Shown: positions 36,033 through 45,267 of the stretch, one piece after another
Position numbering within the stretch: the stretch's first letter is position 1
How the letters are laid out: each line of letters begins with the position of its first letter
DNA from: Gammaproteobacteria bacterium
GTDB lineage: Bacteria > Pseudomonadota > Gammaproteobacteria > Pseudomonadales > Azotimanducaceae
Direction: 5' to 3'
DNA: 64,000 bases
Assembly: GCA_009846005.1 (NCBI GenBank)
Contig: VXYL01000088.1
Location: forward strand, 27,504-91,503
Position numbers and translations under genes: made by a program
The notes under the pieces: model-generated
What the model saw: the letters and a program-made list of their open reading frames with translations, nothing else
Told to the model about the DNA's origin: nothing
The model's database searches: none

Positions 36033-37745
36033 TTAGGAAGTGTCGGCGATCAGCACCGAATGCCCCGCCAGCACCAGCGACTCGCCTTCGATTCTGCCCT
36101 GTCGGGCTGCGGGGTTGTCGATCACGGCGAGTCGCGACCCATCTAGGCCCAATGCCTGTAGCGGGATGGAACATTCGGTCCCGTCGAGATTGAAGCTCAT
36201 GAAAAGGGACTGCTCAGCAGTTGAACGGACGAAGCTCAGCACGTTGTGCTTAAGCGGCAGAAACTCTAGGTCGCCGTACAGCAGGGCCGGTTGGTACTTG
36301 CGGAAGTGCAGGAAGGCGCGGACGCATTCGTAGACGGAATCGGGATTCCCCCGCTGGCGGTCGACCGACAGGTCGAAATGGCGAGCATCGACCGGCAGCC
36401 ACGGCGTGGCGCTGGTGAACCCGGCGTTCGGCGCCTCGGCATGCCAGGGCATTGGCGTGCGGCACCCGTCCCGGCCCTTGTAGGCGGGCCAGAAATTGAT
36501 CCCGTAGGGATCCTTGAGCGCCTCGAAGGGCACGTCGGCCTCCGGCAGCCCGAGTTCGTCTCCTTGGTAGAGGCAAACCGCGCCACGCAGACTTAGGAGC
36601 AGGATGGCAAAGAGCTTCGCGGCGTCGGGGTCGGGACGGTCGCCGGTCCAGCGACTGGCGACGCGTTGCACGTCGTGATTGCCGATGGCGAGACAGCACC
36701 AGCCGTCGCGAACCTCGCTGGCGATGGCGTCCATGGTCCGCTTGATGTGGTTCGCGGAGTTGTCCGGGCCCATGAGGTCGAAGCTGTAGGCCATGTGCAG
36801 CCGGTGATCGCCCTGGGTGTATTCGCCGATCACATTGAGCGAGCGTTCCGAGCCGACCTCGCCCAGGGCGACTGCTTCATACCGATCCAGCAGGCTGCGG
36901 ATGTCCTCCAAATAGCGGAGATTGTCGCGGTGCGTGTGGTCGAAGACATGCTCCTGCATCGCATAGGGCGTCTGCGCTTGTCCGCTGCCCAGGAACTCGT
37001 TCTCGACGGCGGGTTTCGCCGGGTTGTCGCGCAGTTCGGGGTCGTGCATGCAGAAATTGACGGCATCCAGGCGAATTCCGTCGACGCCGCGTTCGAGCCA
37101 GAACTCGAGGTTGTCCAATCCGGCGCGGCGCACGTCGGGATTGCGGCAATTGAGGTCCGGCTGACTGGCCAGGAAATTGTGCAGGTAGTACTGGCGGCGG
37201 CGCGGCTCCCACTCCCAGGCGCTGCCCCCGAACACGGCCAGCCAGTTGTTGGGCGGACCGCCGTCGGATCGGGCGTCGGCCCAGACGTACCAGTCCGCCT
37301 TGTCGTTTTGGCGACCGTCGCGGCTTTCGAGAAACCAGGGGTGCTGATCGGACGTGTGGCTCATCACCTGGTCGATGATGACCTTCAGACCGCGCCCGTG
37401 GGCTTCCTCGAGGAGGACGTCGAAGTCGTCGAGGGACCCGAACAGCGGATCGACCGCCCGGTAGTCGCTGACGTCGTAGCCGAAGTCCTTCATTGGCGAC
37501 TTGAAGAACGGCGAGATCCAGATGGCGTCGACGCCCAGCGAATGGATGTAGTCCATCTTCCGGGCAATTCCCGGCAGGTCGCCGGTGCCGTTGCCCGTGC
37601 TGTCGAAGAAGCTGCGTGGGTAGACCTGGTAGATGACGACGTGGCGCCACCACGCTCCTTCGTTACCGCGAAGGCCTTCGCCTGGGCGAACACCTTCGCT
37701 GCCGTGCACGGTCTTGTCCGTCTCCTCGATGGCGTTGCGGTTCAT
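36033..37745 (-). CDS. GH13 alpha-glucosidase / oligo-1,6-glucosidase
   Basis: 570 residues, no signal peptide, hydrolysing short alpha-glucosides in the cytoplasm. GH13 regions appear in order: YPRSFFDSTGNGTGDLPGI, DAIWISPFFKSPMKDFGYDV, DQVMSHTSDQHPWF, GIRLDAVNF (nucleophile Asp), ALGEVGS (acid/base Glu), GNHDVQR (stabilising Asp), and LYQGDELGLPE. DFGYDVSDY and GDELGLPE are typical of alpha-1,4/1,6-glucosidases rather than endo-amylases. GGAGGGG precedes the ATG. Same orientation as the TonB receptor downstream, 180 bp away. Confidence 0.93.
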   Translation of the reverse strand: MNRNAIEETDKTVHGSEGVRPGEGLRGNEGAWWRHVVIYQVYPRSFFDSTGNGTGDLPGIARKMDYIHSLGVDAIWISPFFKSPMKDFGYDVSDYRAVDPLFGSLDDFDVLLEEAHGRGLKVIIDQVMSHTSDQHPWFLESRDGRQNDKADWYVWADARSDGGPPNNWLAVFGGSAWEWEPRRRQYYLHNFLASQPDLNCRNPDVRRAGLDNLEFWLERGVDGIRLDAVNFCMHDPELRDNPAKPAVENEFLGSGQAQTPYAMQEHVFDHTHRDNLRYLEDIRSLLDRYEAVALGEVGSERSLNVIGEYTQGDHRLHMAYSFDLMGPDNSANHIKRTMDAIASEVRDGWCCLAIGNHDVQRVASRWTGDRPDPDAAKLFAILLLSLRGAVCLYQGDELGLPEADVPFEALKDPYGINFWPAYKGRDGCRTPMPWHAEAPNAGFTSATPWLPVDARHFDLSVDRQRGNPDSVYECVRAFLHFRKYQPALLYGDLEFLPLKHNVLSFVRSTAEQSLFMSFNLDGTECSIPLQALGLDGSRLAVIDNPAARQGRIEGESLVLAGHSVLIADTS

Positions 37746-37896
37746 CCCCTCCGCGCTTCCTCGCGTTAACCGTTTGAGTCTATGGGCAATGGCCTAAAGG
37801 GCAATAGCGCTGCAATCGTATTCATGAGGATGCTGAGGGCGCACCTAAAACGCCGGAACGGCGCGGCGGATGTCCCCGGATGCCGAAGCGACGGGA

Positions 37897-38832
37897 TTAC
37901 GGGTCGTCGGCAGGAGCCCCGACGGCAAAGGTGTCGCCGACGCAGATCGTGGCGGTGCCTTCAACGCCCATGTAGGCACCGAACAGCACACCACCGGCGT
38001 AGCCGTTCTCGCGATGGCGGTAGGAACGCAGGGTCCGCAGGGGTTCGGCGGAGCGCTGGCCGGTCTCCTGGTCGTTACAGGTCACCGCGCAGCGTTCGCA
38101 GTGCGTAGCCCGGACGAGTCGCACCTCGCCGTGGCGCATGTCCGAGACCGAGTCTTCGCCGAAGGCGTCCAAGCCGTCGATGACGATGTTGGGTCGGAAC
38201 CGGGTCATGGGTACCGGCGTTTCGAGGCGGGCATTCAGGTCGGCCAGCGAAGCCGTGTTGGTCATGAGGATGGGAGCCACGTCGACGAAACGCGACTGGT
38301 CGATACCGTCGACCACGGCGAACTCGGCGAGCGGGACCGAGCGGCGAAAGGCGGCCTTTAAGGCCGCTACGCGGAGTTCCGCTCCCACGGCCTCGGAGAT
38401 CCACGCCGCAACCGCGTCGCCCTGATCGACGACGGGCACGCTGTTGCCGTAGTAGGAGACCGTGGTCCCCGCGCCATCCGCGGCTACCGAGTGGACGAAG
38501 GGTGCGCCGCCGACGGTGTGGAACGCGATCGTCGTCGGGTCGATCCGTCGCGTGGCGACCGTCGCCAGTTTCGGCAAGCGCACCTGGTTGACGAACCTGC
38601 CCTGGGCAAGAACCATGAGTTGGCGGTCGCCTTCGATTCCCGTGGGAGAGATCCTGGCCGACTCGACGGCCGTGCCGCGACAGCTCTTCACCGGGTACGT
38701 GTAGAGTGCGGCGACGGTGCAGTGGTGGGGAAGAAGGGGCAAGTTGGGTTCCTCGATCTCAAACGGCGGATGGTTGCACACCGACGAGGGAGTCGCGACA
38801 TCGCGTTTTCGCCGCCGGTCGAAGCTTCGCAT
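37897..38832 (-). CDS. MOSC domain protein (YcbX-like)
   Basis: About 310 residues with MOSC N-terminal beta-barrel (VAALYTYPVKSCRGTAVESA to GDRQLMVL) and MOSC domain; such proteins bind a molybdenum cofactor or sulfur carrier and can reduce N-hydroxylated compounds. The conserved Cys of the MOSC domain is visible in RATHCERCAVTCNDQETG. The C-terminal Fe-S domain of E. coli YcbX is absent. The start is uncertain: ATG 38832 has a non-conserved 40-residue leader, while TTG 38742, 12 nt after GAGG, would start close to the conserved region. Confidence 0.8.
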   Translation of the reverse strand: MRSFDRRRKRDVATPSSVCNHPPFEIEEPNLPLLPHHCTVAALYTYPVKSCRGTAVESARISPTGIEGDRQLMVLAQGRFVNQVRLPKLATVATRRIDPTTIAFHTVGGAPFVHSVAADGAGTTVSYYGNSVPVVDQGDAVAAWISEAVGAELRVAALKAAFRRSVPLAEFAVVDGIDQSRFVDVAPILMTNTASLADLNARLETPVPMTRFRPNIVIDGLDAFGEDSVSDMRHGEVRLVRATHCERCAVTCNDQETGQRSAEPLRTLRSYRHRENGYAGGVLFGAYMGVEGTATICVGDTFAVGAPADDP

Positions 38833-38927
38833 CGTGGGCGTCCCGGCGCAGGGGCAAGAGCGTTGCAATCGTATTCATGGCGCGTGACTTTGGAACTTCG
38901 CGAGGGGCTGTGCCATTCTGACCATTG

Positions 38928-41591
38928 ATGGGAAAGGCCTTACTTGCCGCAGCGGCTTTCGTGCTCGCCGCCTGTTCGGAGGGTTCTCGCCGGGAGGACA
39001 CCGCCGGCGCCGGCACGGACACGGCGGGAGGATCTCGGCCAGCGTCCCCCGAGGCCGAAATCTGCGCCTCGGACGATGGGCTGCTGCTGCACGTACCTTC
39101 GCCGGACTGGCGCGATCAAGTCGTCTACATGGCATTCGTGGATCGTTTTCAGGACGGTGATCCTACGAACAACGATCACGGTTTCGGCGAATACGACCCG
39201 AGATTGCCGACGCATTTCAGCGGTGGCGACCTCAAGGGCATCGTCGATCGACTCGACTACCTCCAGGAATTAGGCGTTACTGCGGTATGGGTCTCGCCCG
39301 TGTTCGCCAACCAGTGGTGGAGCACGCCGTACCAGGCGACGGGATGGCACGGCTACTGGCCGACCCATTTTCAGGAGATCGATCCCCACTTCGGCACGGT
39401 CGAGGACTACAAGCGGCTGTCCCACGAACTGCATTGCCGGGGCATGTACCTGGTCAAGGACGTCATCGCCAACCACGTGGGCAACTTCTTCATCTACGAC
39501 GGCGAATACGACCCCGAGGACACGGCGAAGAACTTCCGCCTCCTGGAGCCGGACTCCCACCAACCCGGGCCGACCCAGTACCCCTTCAACCTGATCGACC
39601 GGCTGAACCCCGAGCACGCCGCCGCCGACATTTACCACTGGACGCCCGGGATACAGGACTTCGCCGACCCGCACCAGGAGCACTACTACTCGCTTGGGCA
39701 CGTCGGCGACTTGAACACCGAGAACCCCCGGGTGATTGCGGCGTTCAAGGACATCTACAAGAACTGGATCGAAGAATTCGGCGTCGACGCCTTCCGGATG
39801 GACACGACCAGCCTGGTGCCGTTTTCGTTCTGGAACCGCTTCCTGCGCGACAACGACGGGATCTACGCCTACGCGCGCCAACTGGGCAAGGAGCACTTCC
39901 TGACCGTTGGCGAGGCGACCGCGGTCTCCGAGCCCTACGAGGACGCCGGCGAGCGGCGGGTCGCGGGCTACCTGGAGCAAGACGGACAGCTTGGCCCGAA
40001 CTCCATGCTCGGCTATCCGCTCTACCATGGCATTCGCCGGGGCCTCGCCGAGGGCATGGAGGCGGCGGCTCTCGCGTACCGCCTCTCGGCCTTCGTGGAA
40101 ACCTACCGGGATCCGTTCGTGATACCCAACTTCGTGGACAACCACGACACGGCGAGGTTCCTGTCCACCGCTCCGCCGGCCGCGCTCAGGCAGGCGTTGG
40201 CCGTGGTGTTCACGATTCCGGGCATCCCGATCATCTACCAGGGCACCGAACAAGGGCTCGTGGAGGCGCGCCAGGCGATGTTCGCGGGCGGATACCGCAA
40301 TGCCGAGGGCTCGTTCGACGAGCATTCGGCGTATTTCCGCTACCTCAAGCGATTGATATCCTTGCGCCACGACCTTGCAGTGCTGAGGCGAGGCAGCCTC
40401 AAGGTCATGGCGTCCGAGTCCAGCGGCCCGGGACTGCTCGCCTACCGCCGCGAACTCGGGGACGACACCGCAATCGTGCTGATCAACACCGCCGACCACG
40501 GCATCCTGGTGCACCGCCTAGATGCAGGGCTGGTGCCCCATACGCGGCTACGGCCGTTGCTCGCCGAACGCTGGGATGGCGATGCCGTCGCCGATTCCGA
40601 CGGCCGTTTGAGTGTCCGGCTGCCGGCGCGTGGGATCGCGGTGCTTGAGCCCACCGATCAAGTGGCGGGCGAGACGAAAACGCCAACCGTACTGGGCATT
40701 GCCGTCGATGCCGAGGCCATCGAGGGGGCCGTTTTCGACGCGGACTTCGAGCTGTCGGGCCGGGTCGCCGAGGGCGGAGCGCCCCTTCGCCTCATCGTGA
40801 ACGGCAATGTCGATCGCGGAGTCGACTTCGTCGCCGACGCCGAGGGCCGCTGGCGGATCGACGTGCCGGTCCGCGACCTGGGCGAGGAGAACAACCACCT
40901 CGAGGTCTACTCGGCACAAGCGAACGAACTCTCGCCGCGGATCGCCTACACGACCCGGGTGACGGACTCCGAGCTATCGGCCGCCATCGAGGATGCACCG
41001 GACGATGCCCACGGCCCCGCGGGGCGCTATCTGATTCCACAGCAGCCCGAGAGCGGTCAGCAACGCGAGATCTTGTCCGCGCAAGCGCGGGCGGCGGGCC
41101 GGAACCTGGAATTGACACTCACCATGGCCGAGATCACCACGCCGTGGCTGCCGCCTTTCGGCTTCGACAATGTCATGGTGACCACGTTCTTCGACTTGGC
41201 CGGCCAGGATGGTTCGACAGTCCTGCCGCTACTCGATGCCACGGTCCCGGACTCGATGGCCTGGGACTTGGCCCATGTCGCGCGGGGGTGGAGCAGCTAC
41301 ACCTACCGCGCGGCGGGCAGCAGTGCCCAGCGCCAGGGGGAGAAGCTCGGCGTATCGCCCGAGGTCACGGCGGACAAGGAAGCCCGCACCATCACGTTCT
41401 TCTACCGCGGCGCACTTCTGGGCGTCGAGGACTGGGCTGATACCCGGATCTACGTCACCACTTGGTCGTCCTCGGCCGAGGGGGACTACGTCGACATAAG
41501 ACCCGAGCCCAGCCAATGGTTCTTCGGCGGCGGCGAACCGGGCGAACCGAAGATCCTGGACGATGCCCTGCTCGTGCTCGATGACGCGTAG
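38928..41591 (+). CDS. GH13 alpha-amylase-like lipoprotein with C-terminal accessory domains
   Basis: 887 residues with a lipoprotein signal (lipobox LAAC, Cys16), so it is anchored in an envelope membrane. GH13 regions: VVYMAFVDRFQDGDPTNN, LGVTAVWVSPVFANQWW, KDVIANHVGNFF, GVDAFRMDTT (nucleophile Asp), LTVGEATAVS (Glu), FVDNHDTARF (Asp) and IIYQGTEQGL. Residues ~570-680 look like a beta-sandwich spacer and ~690-887 resemble the glucodextranase/DOMON-like C-terminal domain (GPAGRYLIPQQ, FGFDNVMVTTFFDL). It probably cuts larger alpha-glucans into oligosaccharides for the neighbouring TonB receptor and cytoplasmic glucosidase. TTG 38925 also could start it; I use the ATG. Confidence 0.9.
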   Translation: MGKALLAAAAFVLAACSEGSRREDTAGAGTDTAGGSRPASPEAEICASDDGLLLHVPSPDWRDQVVYMAFVDRFQDGDPTNNDHGFGEYDPRLPTHFSGGDLKGIVDRLDYLQELGVTAVWVSPVFANQWWSTPYQATGWHGYWPTHFQEIDPHFGTVEDYKRLSHELHCRGMYLVKDVIANHVGNFFIYDGEYDPEDTAKNFRLLEPDSHQPGPTQYPFNLIDRLNPEHAAADIYHWTPGIQDFADPHQEHYYSLGHVGDLNTENPRVIAAFKDIYKNWIEEFGVDAFRMDTTSLVPFSFWNRFLRDNDGIYAYARQLGKEHFLTVGEATAVSEPYEDAGERRVAGYLEQDGQLGPNSMLGYPLYHGIRRGLAEGMEAAALAYRLSAFVETYRDPFVIPNFVDNHDTARFLSTAPPAALRQALAVVFTIPGIPIIYQGTEQGLVEARQAMFAGGYRNAEGSFDEHSAYFRYLKRLISLRHDLAVLRRGSLKVMASESSGPGLLAYRRELGDDTAIVLINTADHGILVHRLDAGLVPHTRLRPLLAERWDGDAVADSDGRLSVRLPARGIAVLEPTDQVAGETKTPTVLGIAVDAEAIEGAVFDADFELSGRVAEGGAPLRLIVNGNVDRGVDFVADAEGRWRIDVPVRDLGEENNHLEVYSAQANELSPRIAYTTRVTDSELSAAIEDAPDDAHGPAGRYLIPQQPESGQQREILSAQARAAGRNLELTLTMAEITTPWLPPFGFDNVMVTTFFDLAGQDGSTVLPLLDATVPDSMAWDLAHVARGWSSYTYRAAGSSAQRQGEKLGVSPEVTADKEARTITFFYRGALLGVEDWADTRIYVTTWSSSAEGDYVDIRPEPSQWFFGGGEPGEPKILDDALLVLDDA

Positions 41592-41635
41592 TGGCGCAGG
41601 GATCCGGGCCGGTAACATCCGCCGGCCTGGCCTCA

Positions 41636-41665
41636 GGCCGTAGGACGGGCTTGTCCCGTTCCGCG
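41636..41665. repeat. palindromic repeat, short copy
   Basis: CCGTAGGACGGGCTTGTCCC with a following GTTCCGC: a degenerate version of the GTAGGGGACGGGCTTGTCCC unit, in the gap between the GH13 lipoprotein and sulfatase genes. Confidence 0.7.
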
Positions 41666-41705
41666 CCCCGTGTCGGAACCAACGCAACGGAGAACGGAAC
41701 AGCAA

Positions 41706-43115
41706 GTGAAACCGACCGTCCGAAACTGCCTAGGCGTCGTGGCGCTGATCGCCGGTACCGCATTCGCGGAGCGACCGCCCAACATCGTCCTGCTAATCGG
41801 CGACGATCACGGCTACCCCTATTACGGCTTCATGGGCGACGACAACGTCGTCACGCCATCGATGGACGCACTCGCCGCAGGCGGGATGACGTTTTCCCAC
41901 GGCCATGTCACCGCGTCGTACTGCCGGCCCTCGTTGCGCACGCTGATCACCGGGCTGCATCCGGTCCAGTACGTTCACCGCAAGGCGGAAATACTCGACC
42001 GCCGCCGCCGCGACAATCCCGGCTACGCCGCCTTCGACGACGCGGCGAAGCGGCGCTGGGACACCATCGAGACGGCCGCCGCGATGCGCGAATTCGACAC
42101 CCTCCCGAAACTCTTGGGCGACGCCGGCTACGTGAGCTGGCAGGGGGGTAAGTGGTGGGAGAACACCTACGAGAACGGCCACTTCACCGAAGGCATGAGC
42201 ACCGGCTGGGACATGTCAACCTACGGCGGCGACGGTTTCTTCGAGGAGTTGATGGGGGGCAAGGGCATGGACCTGGTCCGCAAGACCATGGACCCGGTGT
42301 TCGACTTCATCGACCGGCACCAAGGGGTGCCGTTTCTCGTCTGGTTCGCCCCGTCCCTGCCGCACGTGCCCTTCGACGCGCCCTATACCTACCGCAAGTA
42401 CTACCAGGACAAGGACATTGCCGAATCCGCCAAGCTCTACTACGCCAACCTGACCTGGTGGGACGACGGCGTCGGCCGCCTGCTCGACCACATCGAGAGC
42501 CGCGGGCTCATGGAGGACACGCTGTTCGTCTTCGTGAGCGACAACGGCTGGGAGCAGGACGCCCACGTCGAATACAAGCAGCGCGAGGACTCCACGATCT
42601 ACAACGACAGCCTGCTCGGCAACGGCGGCCCGTTGGGCAAGAACGGCATGTACGACCAGTCGTTCCGCTCGCCGATCATCTTCTACTGGCAAGGAAGGAT
42701 TCACCGCTCGTTCAACACGTCGAGCCTGGTCTCCACCATGGACATCGTGCCCACCGTCCTCGACTTCGCGGGCGTCGAGATTCCGTCGGGGCTGCCGGGC
42801 TACTCGCTGCAGCCGCTTATCGACGGCGGCGAACTGCCGGAACGATCCCACCTGGTGGGTTACACCGACAACCGACGCTCCCCGACCACGCCCATGGGAC
42901 AGCGCGCCGAGGGTTACTACGTCCGCACCCACCGCTGGCACTACCTGTGGTACGCGGACACCGGCGAGGAGATCCTCTACGACGTCACGGTCGACCGCCG
43001 TGCCGAACACAATCTGGTGGACCGGAACCCCGAACTGGTGGCCGATTTCCGTGGGCGGATCGAACACTGGAAGCGGGAAATGGGCATGGCGAATCCGATC
43101 ACCATCCACGAGTAA
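41706..43115 (+). CDS. exported sulfatase-like protein with altered activation motif
   Basis: Alkaline-phosphatase-fold sulfatase, 469 residues from GTG 41706; an upstream GTG (41670) is possible but the shorter start gives a normal signal peptide (VRNCLGVVALIAGTAFA). Metal/sulfate site: PPNIVLLIGDDHGYPYYG (Asp-Asp), FVFVSDNGW (Asp-Asn) and GPLGKNGMYDQSFRSPIIF (Lys). The modification motif reads CRPSLRTLITG at Cys73: the Arg normally at the fifth position (C-x-P-x-R) is Leu, with Arg one residue later. Formylglycine formation is therefore in doubt. Substrate unknown. Confidence 0.85.
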   Translation: MKPTVRNCLGVVALIAGTAFAERPPNIVLLIGDDHGYPYYGFMGDDNVVTPSMDALAAGGMTFSHGHVTASYCRPSLRTLITGLHPVQYVHRKAEILDRRRRDNPGYAAFDDAAKRRWDTIETAAAMREFDTLPKLLGDAGYVSWQGGKWWENTYENGHFTEGMSTGWDMSTYGGDGFFEELMGGKGMDLVRKTMDPVFDFIDRHQGVPFLVWFAPSLPHVPFDAPYTYRKYYQDKDIAESAKLYYANLTWWDDGVGRLLDHIESRGLMEDTLFVFVSDNGWEQDAHVEYKQREDSTIYNDSLLGNGGPLGKNGMYDQSFRSPIIFYWQGRIHRSFNTSSLVSTMDIVPTVLDFAGVEIPSGLPGYSLQPLIDGGELPERSHLVGYTDNRRSPTTPMGQRAEGYYVRTHRWHYLWYADTGEEILYDVTVDRRAEHNLVDRNPELVADFRGRIEHWKREMGMANPITIHE

Positions 43116-43218
43116 CGGTTCCGCAAAACCGATGGTGGCCAGCGTTCCGTTCAACGCGAAGGACGGCGCAGAATACAGTGATCGGCTCGTGCAGAAGTGT
43201 ACGAAGTAATTGTTTTTA

Positions 43219-43248
43219 TTGACTTTATTGGCATTGTCCTGCTGTAAT
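43219..43248 (+). promoter_or_regulatory. sigma-70 promoter for the Uma2 gene
   Basis: In an AT-rich patch rare for this window, TTGACT (43219-43224) and TGTAAT (43243-43248) are 18 bp apart, 74 bp upstream of the Uma2 ATG. The AT-rich island extends from about 43205 to 43255. Confidence 0.6.
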
Positions 43249-43322
43249 CGCAATCGTTCGAACGCCGGTCGTCTTGGACCGAGTTGTATGGGCCTTGTGG
43301 CGCCACGTTTGCGGAGGAGGGC

Positions 43323-44426
43323 ATGGCCGAGGTAGTCGAAGGTGGAGACCGGGGCCGCCGGGCGACGGTTCGCGGGGCACGGAGGACAGGCGGGGCTTTG
43401 GCCGATCCGCGCCGCGAACTGTCGAACGCGCGGGTCGATGTGCAATCCGGGCACGACGAGGGTGCCGCCCACGGCTTTCCGGGCTGCCGTCCGATCCGCA
43501 TTGCCCGGGAGGAGATCGCGGACTACGAGGGCCGCATCGAATACTGGGATGCCGACACGGAGATCGCCTGGACGGCGCGGGAGCCGACCAGTGTCTATCA
43601 CGAGCTGCCGGGGCAGCGTCTTGCGCGTCTGACCGAACGGATCGCTGAGGTGCGGGGTGCGCAGATCGAATCGTACGGAAGCGGGGATCTGCTCGTCCGC
43701 GACGCCCAGGGCGAAAGGCACCGCATCATGCAGGCCGACCAGATCCTCTACCTGCATCCGGGCTCGGCCCGGCCGCTCGGGCACGCTGTCGAGGTCGGCC
43801 ACGACGACCTGCCGGACGTCGTGCTCGAGGTCGATCTGACCACGGACGTCCGGCCGCGCAAGATGGGACTCTACCGGGAGTGGGGTTTTCCCGAACTCTG
43901 GGTGGAAGTGCCGGAAAACCGGGCACCGAGTCGGCCGAACAAGAGACCGGGGCTCACCGTTCGCATCCTGGGCCCTTCCGGCTATGAAGAGGTTCCCGAG
44001 AGCCGTGCGTTTCCCACCTGGACGGCGACGGAGATCCACGCCGCGATCAACGAAAGGGCCCTCTCCGCGCCGACGGTCGGCGTGCTGCGACGCGTGGGTC
44101 GGCTGCTCGGCGAGCGCGGCGGCACGGTCACCGACGACGATCTGTTCATGCGCGTCGAGCGTGAGCAGAGCCGCCGGGAAGGCGTCGAGGAAGGCATTGA
44201 GACAGGCATTGAGACAGGCATTGAGAGAGGCGTTGCGAAAGGCCGCTTCGAAATGCTGACGGAGACCCTGGCCACCCGCGACATCGCCATCTCCAAGAAA
44301 CTCGCCGCCAGCGCCACGCTTGTCGCCGCGACCCCGGTGCGGGACCTGATCGGTGCCGCGCTGGTCTGCCGCGACGAGGCCGACTTCCTGCGCCGTATCG
44401 GGTCCGCCCCCGGCGAAACGCCGTAG
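43323..44426 (+). CDS. Uma2 family (DUF820) PD-(D/E)XK nuclease-like protein
   Basis: 367 residues from ATG 43323 after GGAGGAGGG. Residues 90-250 are the Uma2 restriction-endonuclease-like fold: GDLLVRDAQG, LPDVVLEVDLTTDVRPRKMG with the Asp...Glu-x-Asp catalytic pattern, and LYREWGFPELWVEV. The first ~60 residues are not conserved. At 290-315 the tail has three copies of a GIETGIE-type hexa/heptapeptide (GVEEGIETGIETGIERGVAK), the kind of repeat seen in Rpn and Uma2 C-termini, which can vary in copy number. Function unknown. The TAG stop is within a palindromic repeat. Confidence 0.85.
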   Translation: MAEVVEGGDRGRRATVRGARRTGGALADPRRELSNARVDVQSGHDEGAAHGFPGCRPIRIAREEIADYEGRIEYWDADTEIAWTAREPTSVYHELPGQRLARLTERIAEVRGAQIESYGSGDLLVRDAQGERHRIMQADQILYLHPGSARPLGHAVEVGHDDLPDVVLEVDLTTDVRPRKMGLYREWGFPELWVEVPENRAPSRPNKRPGLTVRILGPSGYEEVPESRAFPTWTATEIHAAINERALSAPTVGVLRRVGRLLGERGGTVTDDDLFMRVEREQSRREGVEEGIETGIETGIERGVAKGRFEMLTETLATRDIAISKKLAASATLVAATPVRDLIGAALVCRDEADFLRRIGSAPGETP

Positions 44427-44449
44427 TGGCGGGGCTTGCCCCGCTACGT
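44421..44449. repeat. palindromic repeat at Uma2 stop codon
   Basis: CCGTAGTGGCGGGGCTTGCC continuing CCGCTACGTG: arms GTAGTGGCGGGGC and GCCCCGCTAC pair around TT. It is a diverged member of the GTAGGGGACGGGCTTG family and again supplies the TAG of the upstream gene. The rest of the gap to 44590 shows nothing further. Confidence 0.75.
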
Positions 44450-44590
44450 GCAGGCTGGATTTGGTGAGACGGTTGGGATCGCTCTTGGACGGCTAGGGCG
44501 TATACCGGCGGGGTGACGTGTAGGCGCGTTCCTGGACCACCGTCGGCGCGGGCTGCGCTCCGAAAAGGTTCGGGAGACTCACCTGACGTA

Positions 44591-45019
44591 CTACGGCGTT
44601 TCGCGGCTTGCGAACGGGTTGCGCACCGTCAACGTCTCTATCGCTTTACCGTCCTGCAAATCTTCGCTGTGCAGCGTTGCGCAAGCGCCGTTCAACGCCG
44701 CGCGCACGATCAACGCGTCCCATATGGAAAAGTGGTGAAGCCGGTGCAGGTCGATTGCCGCCGTCACGTCCGGTACGGAAAGTGAAACCACGTCAAATCG
44801 GGCATACGAGGACACATGGTACCGCGCCGTTTCGCTTGGCATGCCCAGTTTGCGGGTCGCTGCGGCGAAGAACTCCTGGAGCACTTGGATTGACAATACG
44901 CCGCACCGCTCGGCGAGCAGGCGCAATACCAAGTCCTGTGCAAGAACGCGCTTTCGTGGATCCCGCCGGTCATGCGCGTAGATCAGCACGTTCGTGTCAA
45001 GGAACTCCCGATCGCTCAT
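44591..45019 (-). CDS. PIN-domain toxin (VapC-like ribonuclease)
   Basis: 142-residue PIN protein. Acidic residues of the site are at the expected places: FLDTNVLIYAHD at the N-terminus (Asp8), VLSIQVLQEFFAAATR (Glu of the second motif) and HFSIWDALIVRAAL (Asp). PIN toxins of type II systems cut RNA; the target here is unknown. The gene overlaps the upstream antitoxin by 23 bp. Confidence 0.88.
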   Translation of the reverse strand: MSDREFLDTNVLIYAHDRRDPRKRVLAQDLVLRLLAERCGVLSIQVLQEFFAAATRKLGMPSETARYHVSSYARFDVVSLSVPDVTAAIDLHRLHHFSIWDALIVRAALNGACATLHSEDLQDGKAIETLTVRNPFASRETP

Positions 45020-45230
45020 GCAGCTCTTCGCGCGTCCACGCCCCGGCGGAGCGGTAGTTCTCTTCGGACCAGCGTTGTTTGATTCCGGCGATGACCTCGT
45101 CCAGATCGTCCGCGCGCGTCAGTTGCTGGAGGTAGTCGCGAATCAACTGATTGAGGCTCGTGCCGCGCGTCGAGGCGATTCGCCGTGCTTCGGCCACGAC
45201 CTGATCGTTGATGGATAACGTGACGTTCAT
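44997..45230 (-). CDS. ribbon-helix-helix type antitoxin
   Basis: 77 residues beginning MNVTLSINDQVVAEARRIAS, the pattern of DUF6364/CopG-like antitoxins: a short DNA-binding strand then helices, with RGTSLNQLIRDYLQQL completing the fold. The acidic/aromatic tail from about 45 should wrap the PIN toxin. Upstream gene of the pair. Confidence 0.85.
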   Translation of the reverse strand: MNVTLSINDQVVAEARRIASTRGTSLNQLIRDYLQQLTRADDLDEVIAGIKQRWSEENYRSAGAWTREELHERSGVP

Positions 45231-45238
45231 TTGGACAC

Positions 45239-45267
45239 AGGTTATGTGCGCACGGGTCGCGTGTCAA
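45239..45267 (-). promoter_or_regulatory. promoter of the PIN toxin-antitoxin pair
   Basis: Minus strand: perfect TTGACA (45262-45267), 17 bp, then TAACCT (45239-45244). The start point would fall within about 2-3 nt of the antitoxin ATG at 45230, so the message may be leaderless. The other ~250 bp up to the TonB receptor gene at 45525 hold nothing I recognise. Confidence 0.4.

Noticed and set aside
36033..41591. The alpha-glucan locus as a novel system
   Set aside because: TonB receptor, cytoplasmic GH13 glucosidase and exported GH13 lipoprotein is a known kind of maltodextrin/starch locus; only the inserted MOSC gene is unusual.
42216..44039. 607-codon minus-strand frame opposite the sulfatase and Uma2 genes
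   Set aside because: Antisense shadow; both plus-strand genes have complete family motifs here.
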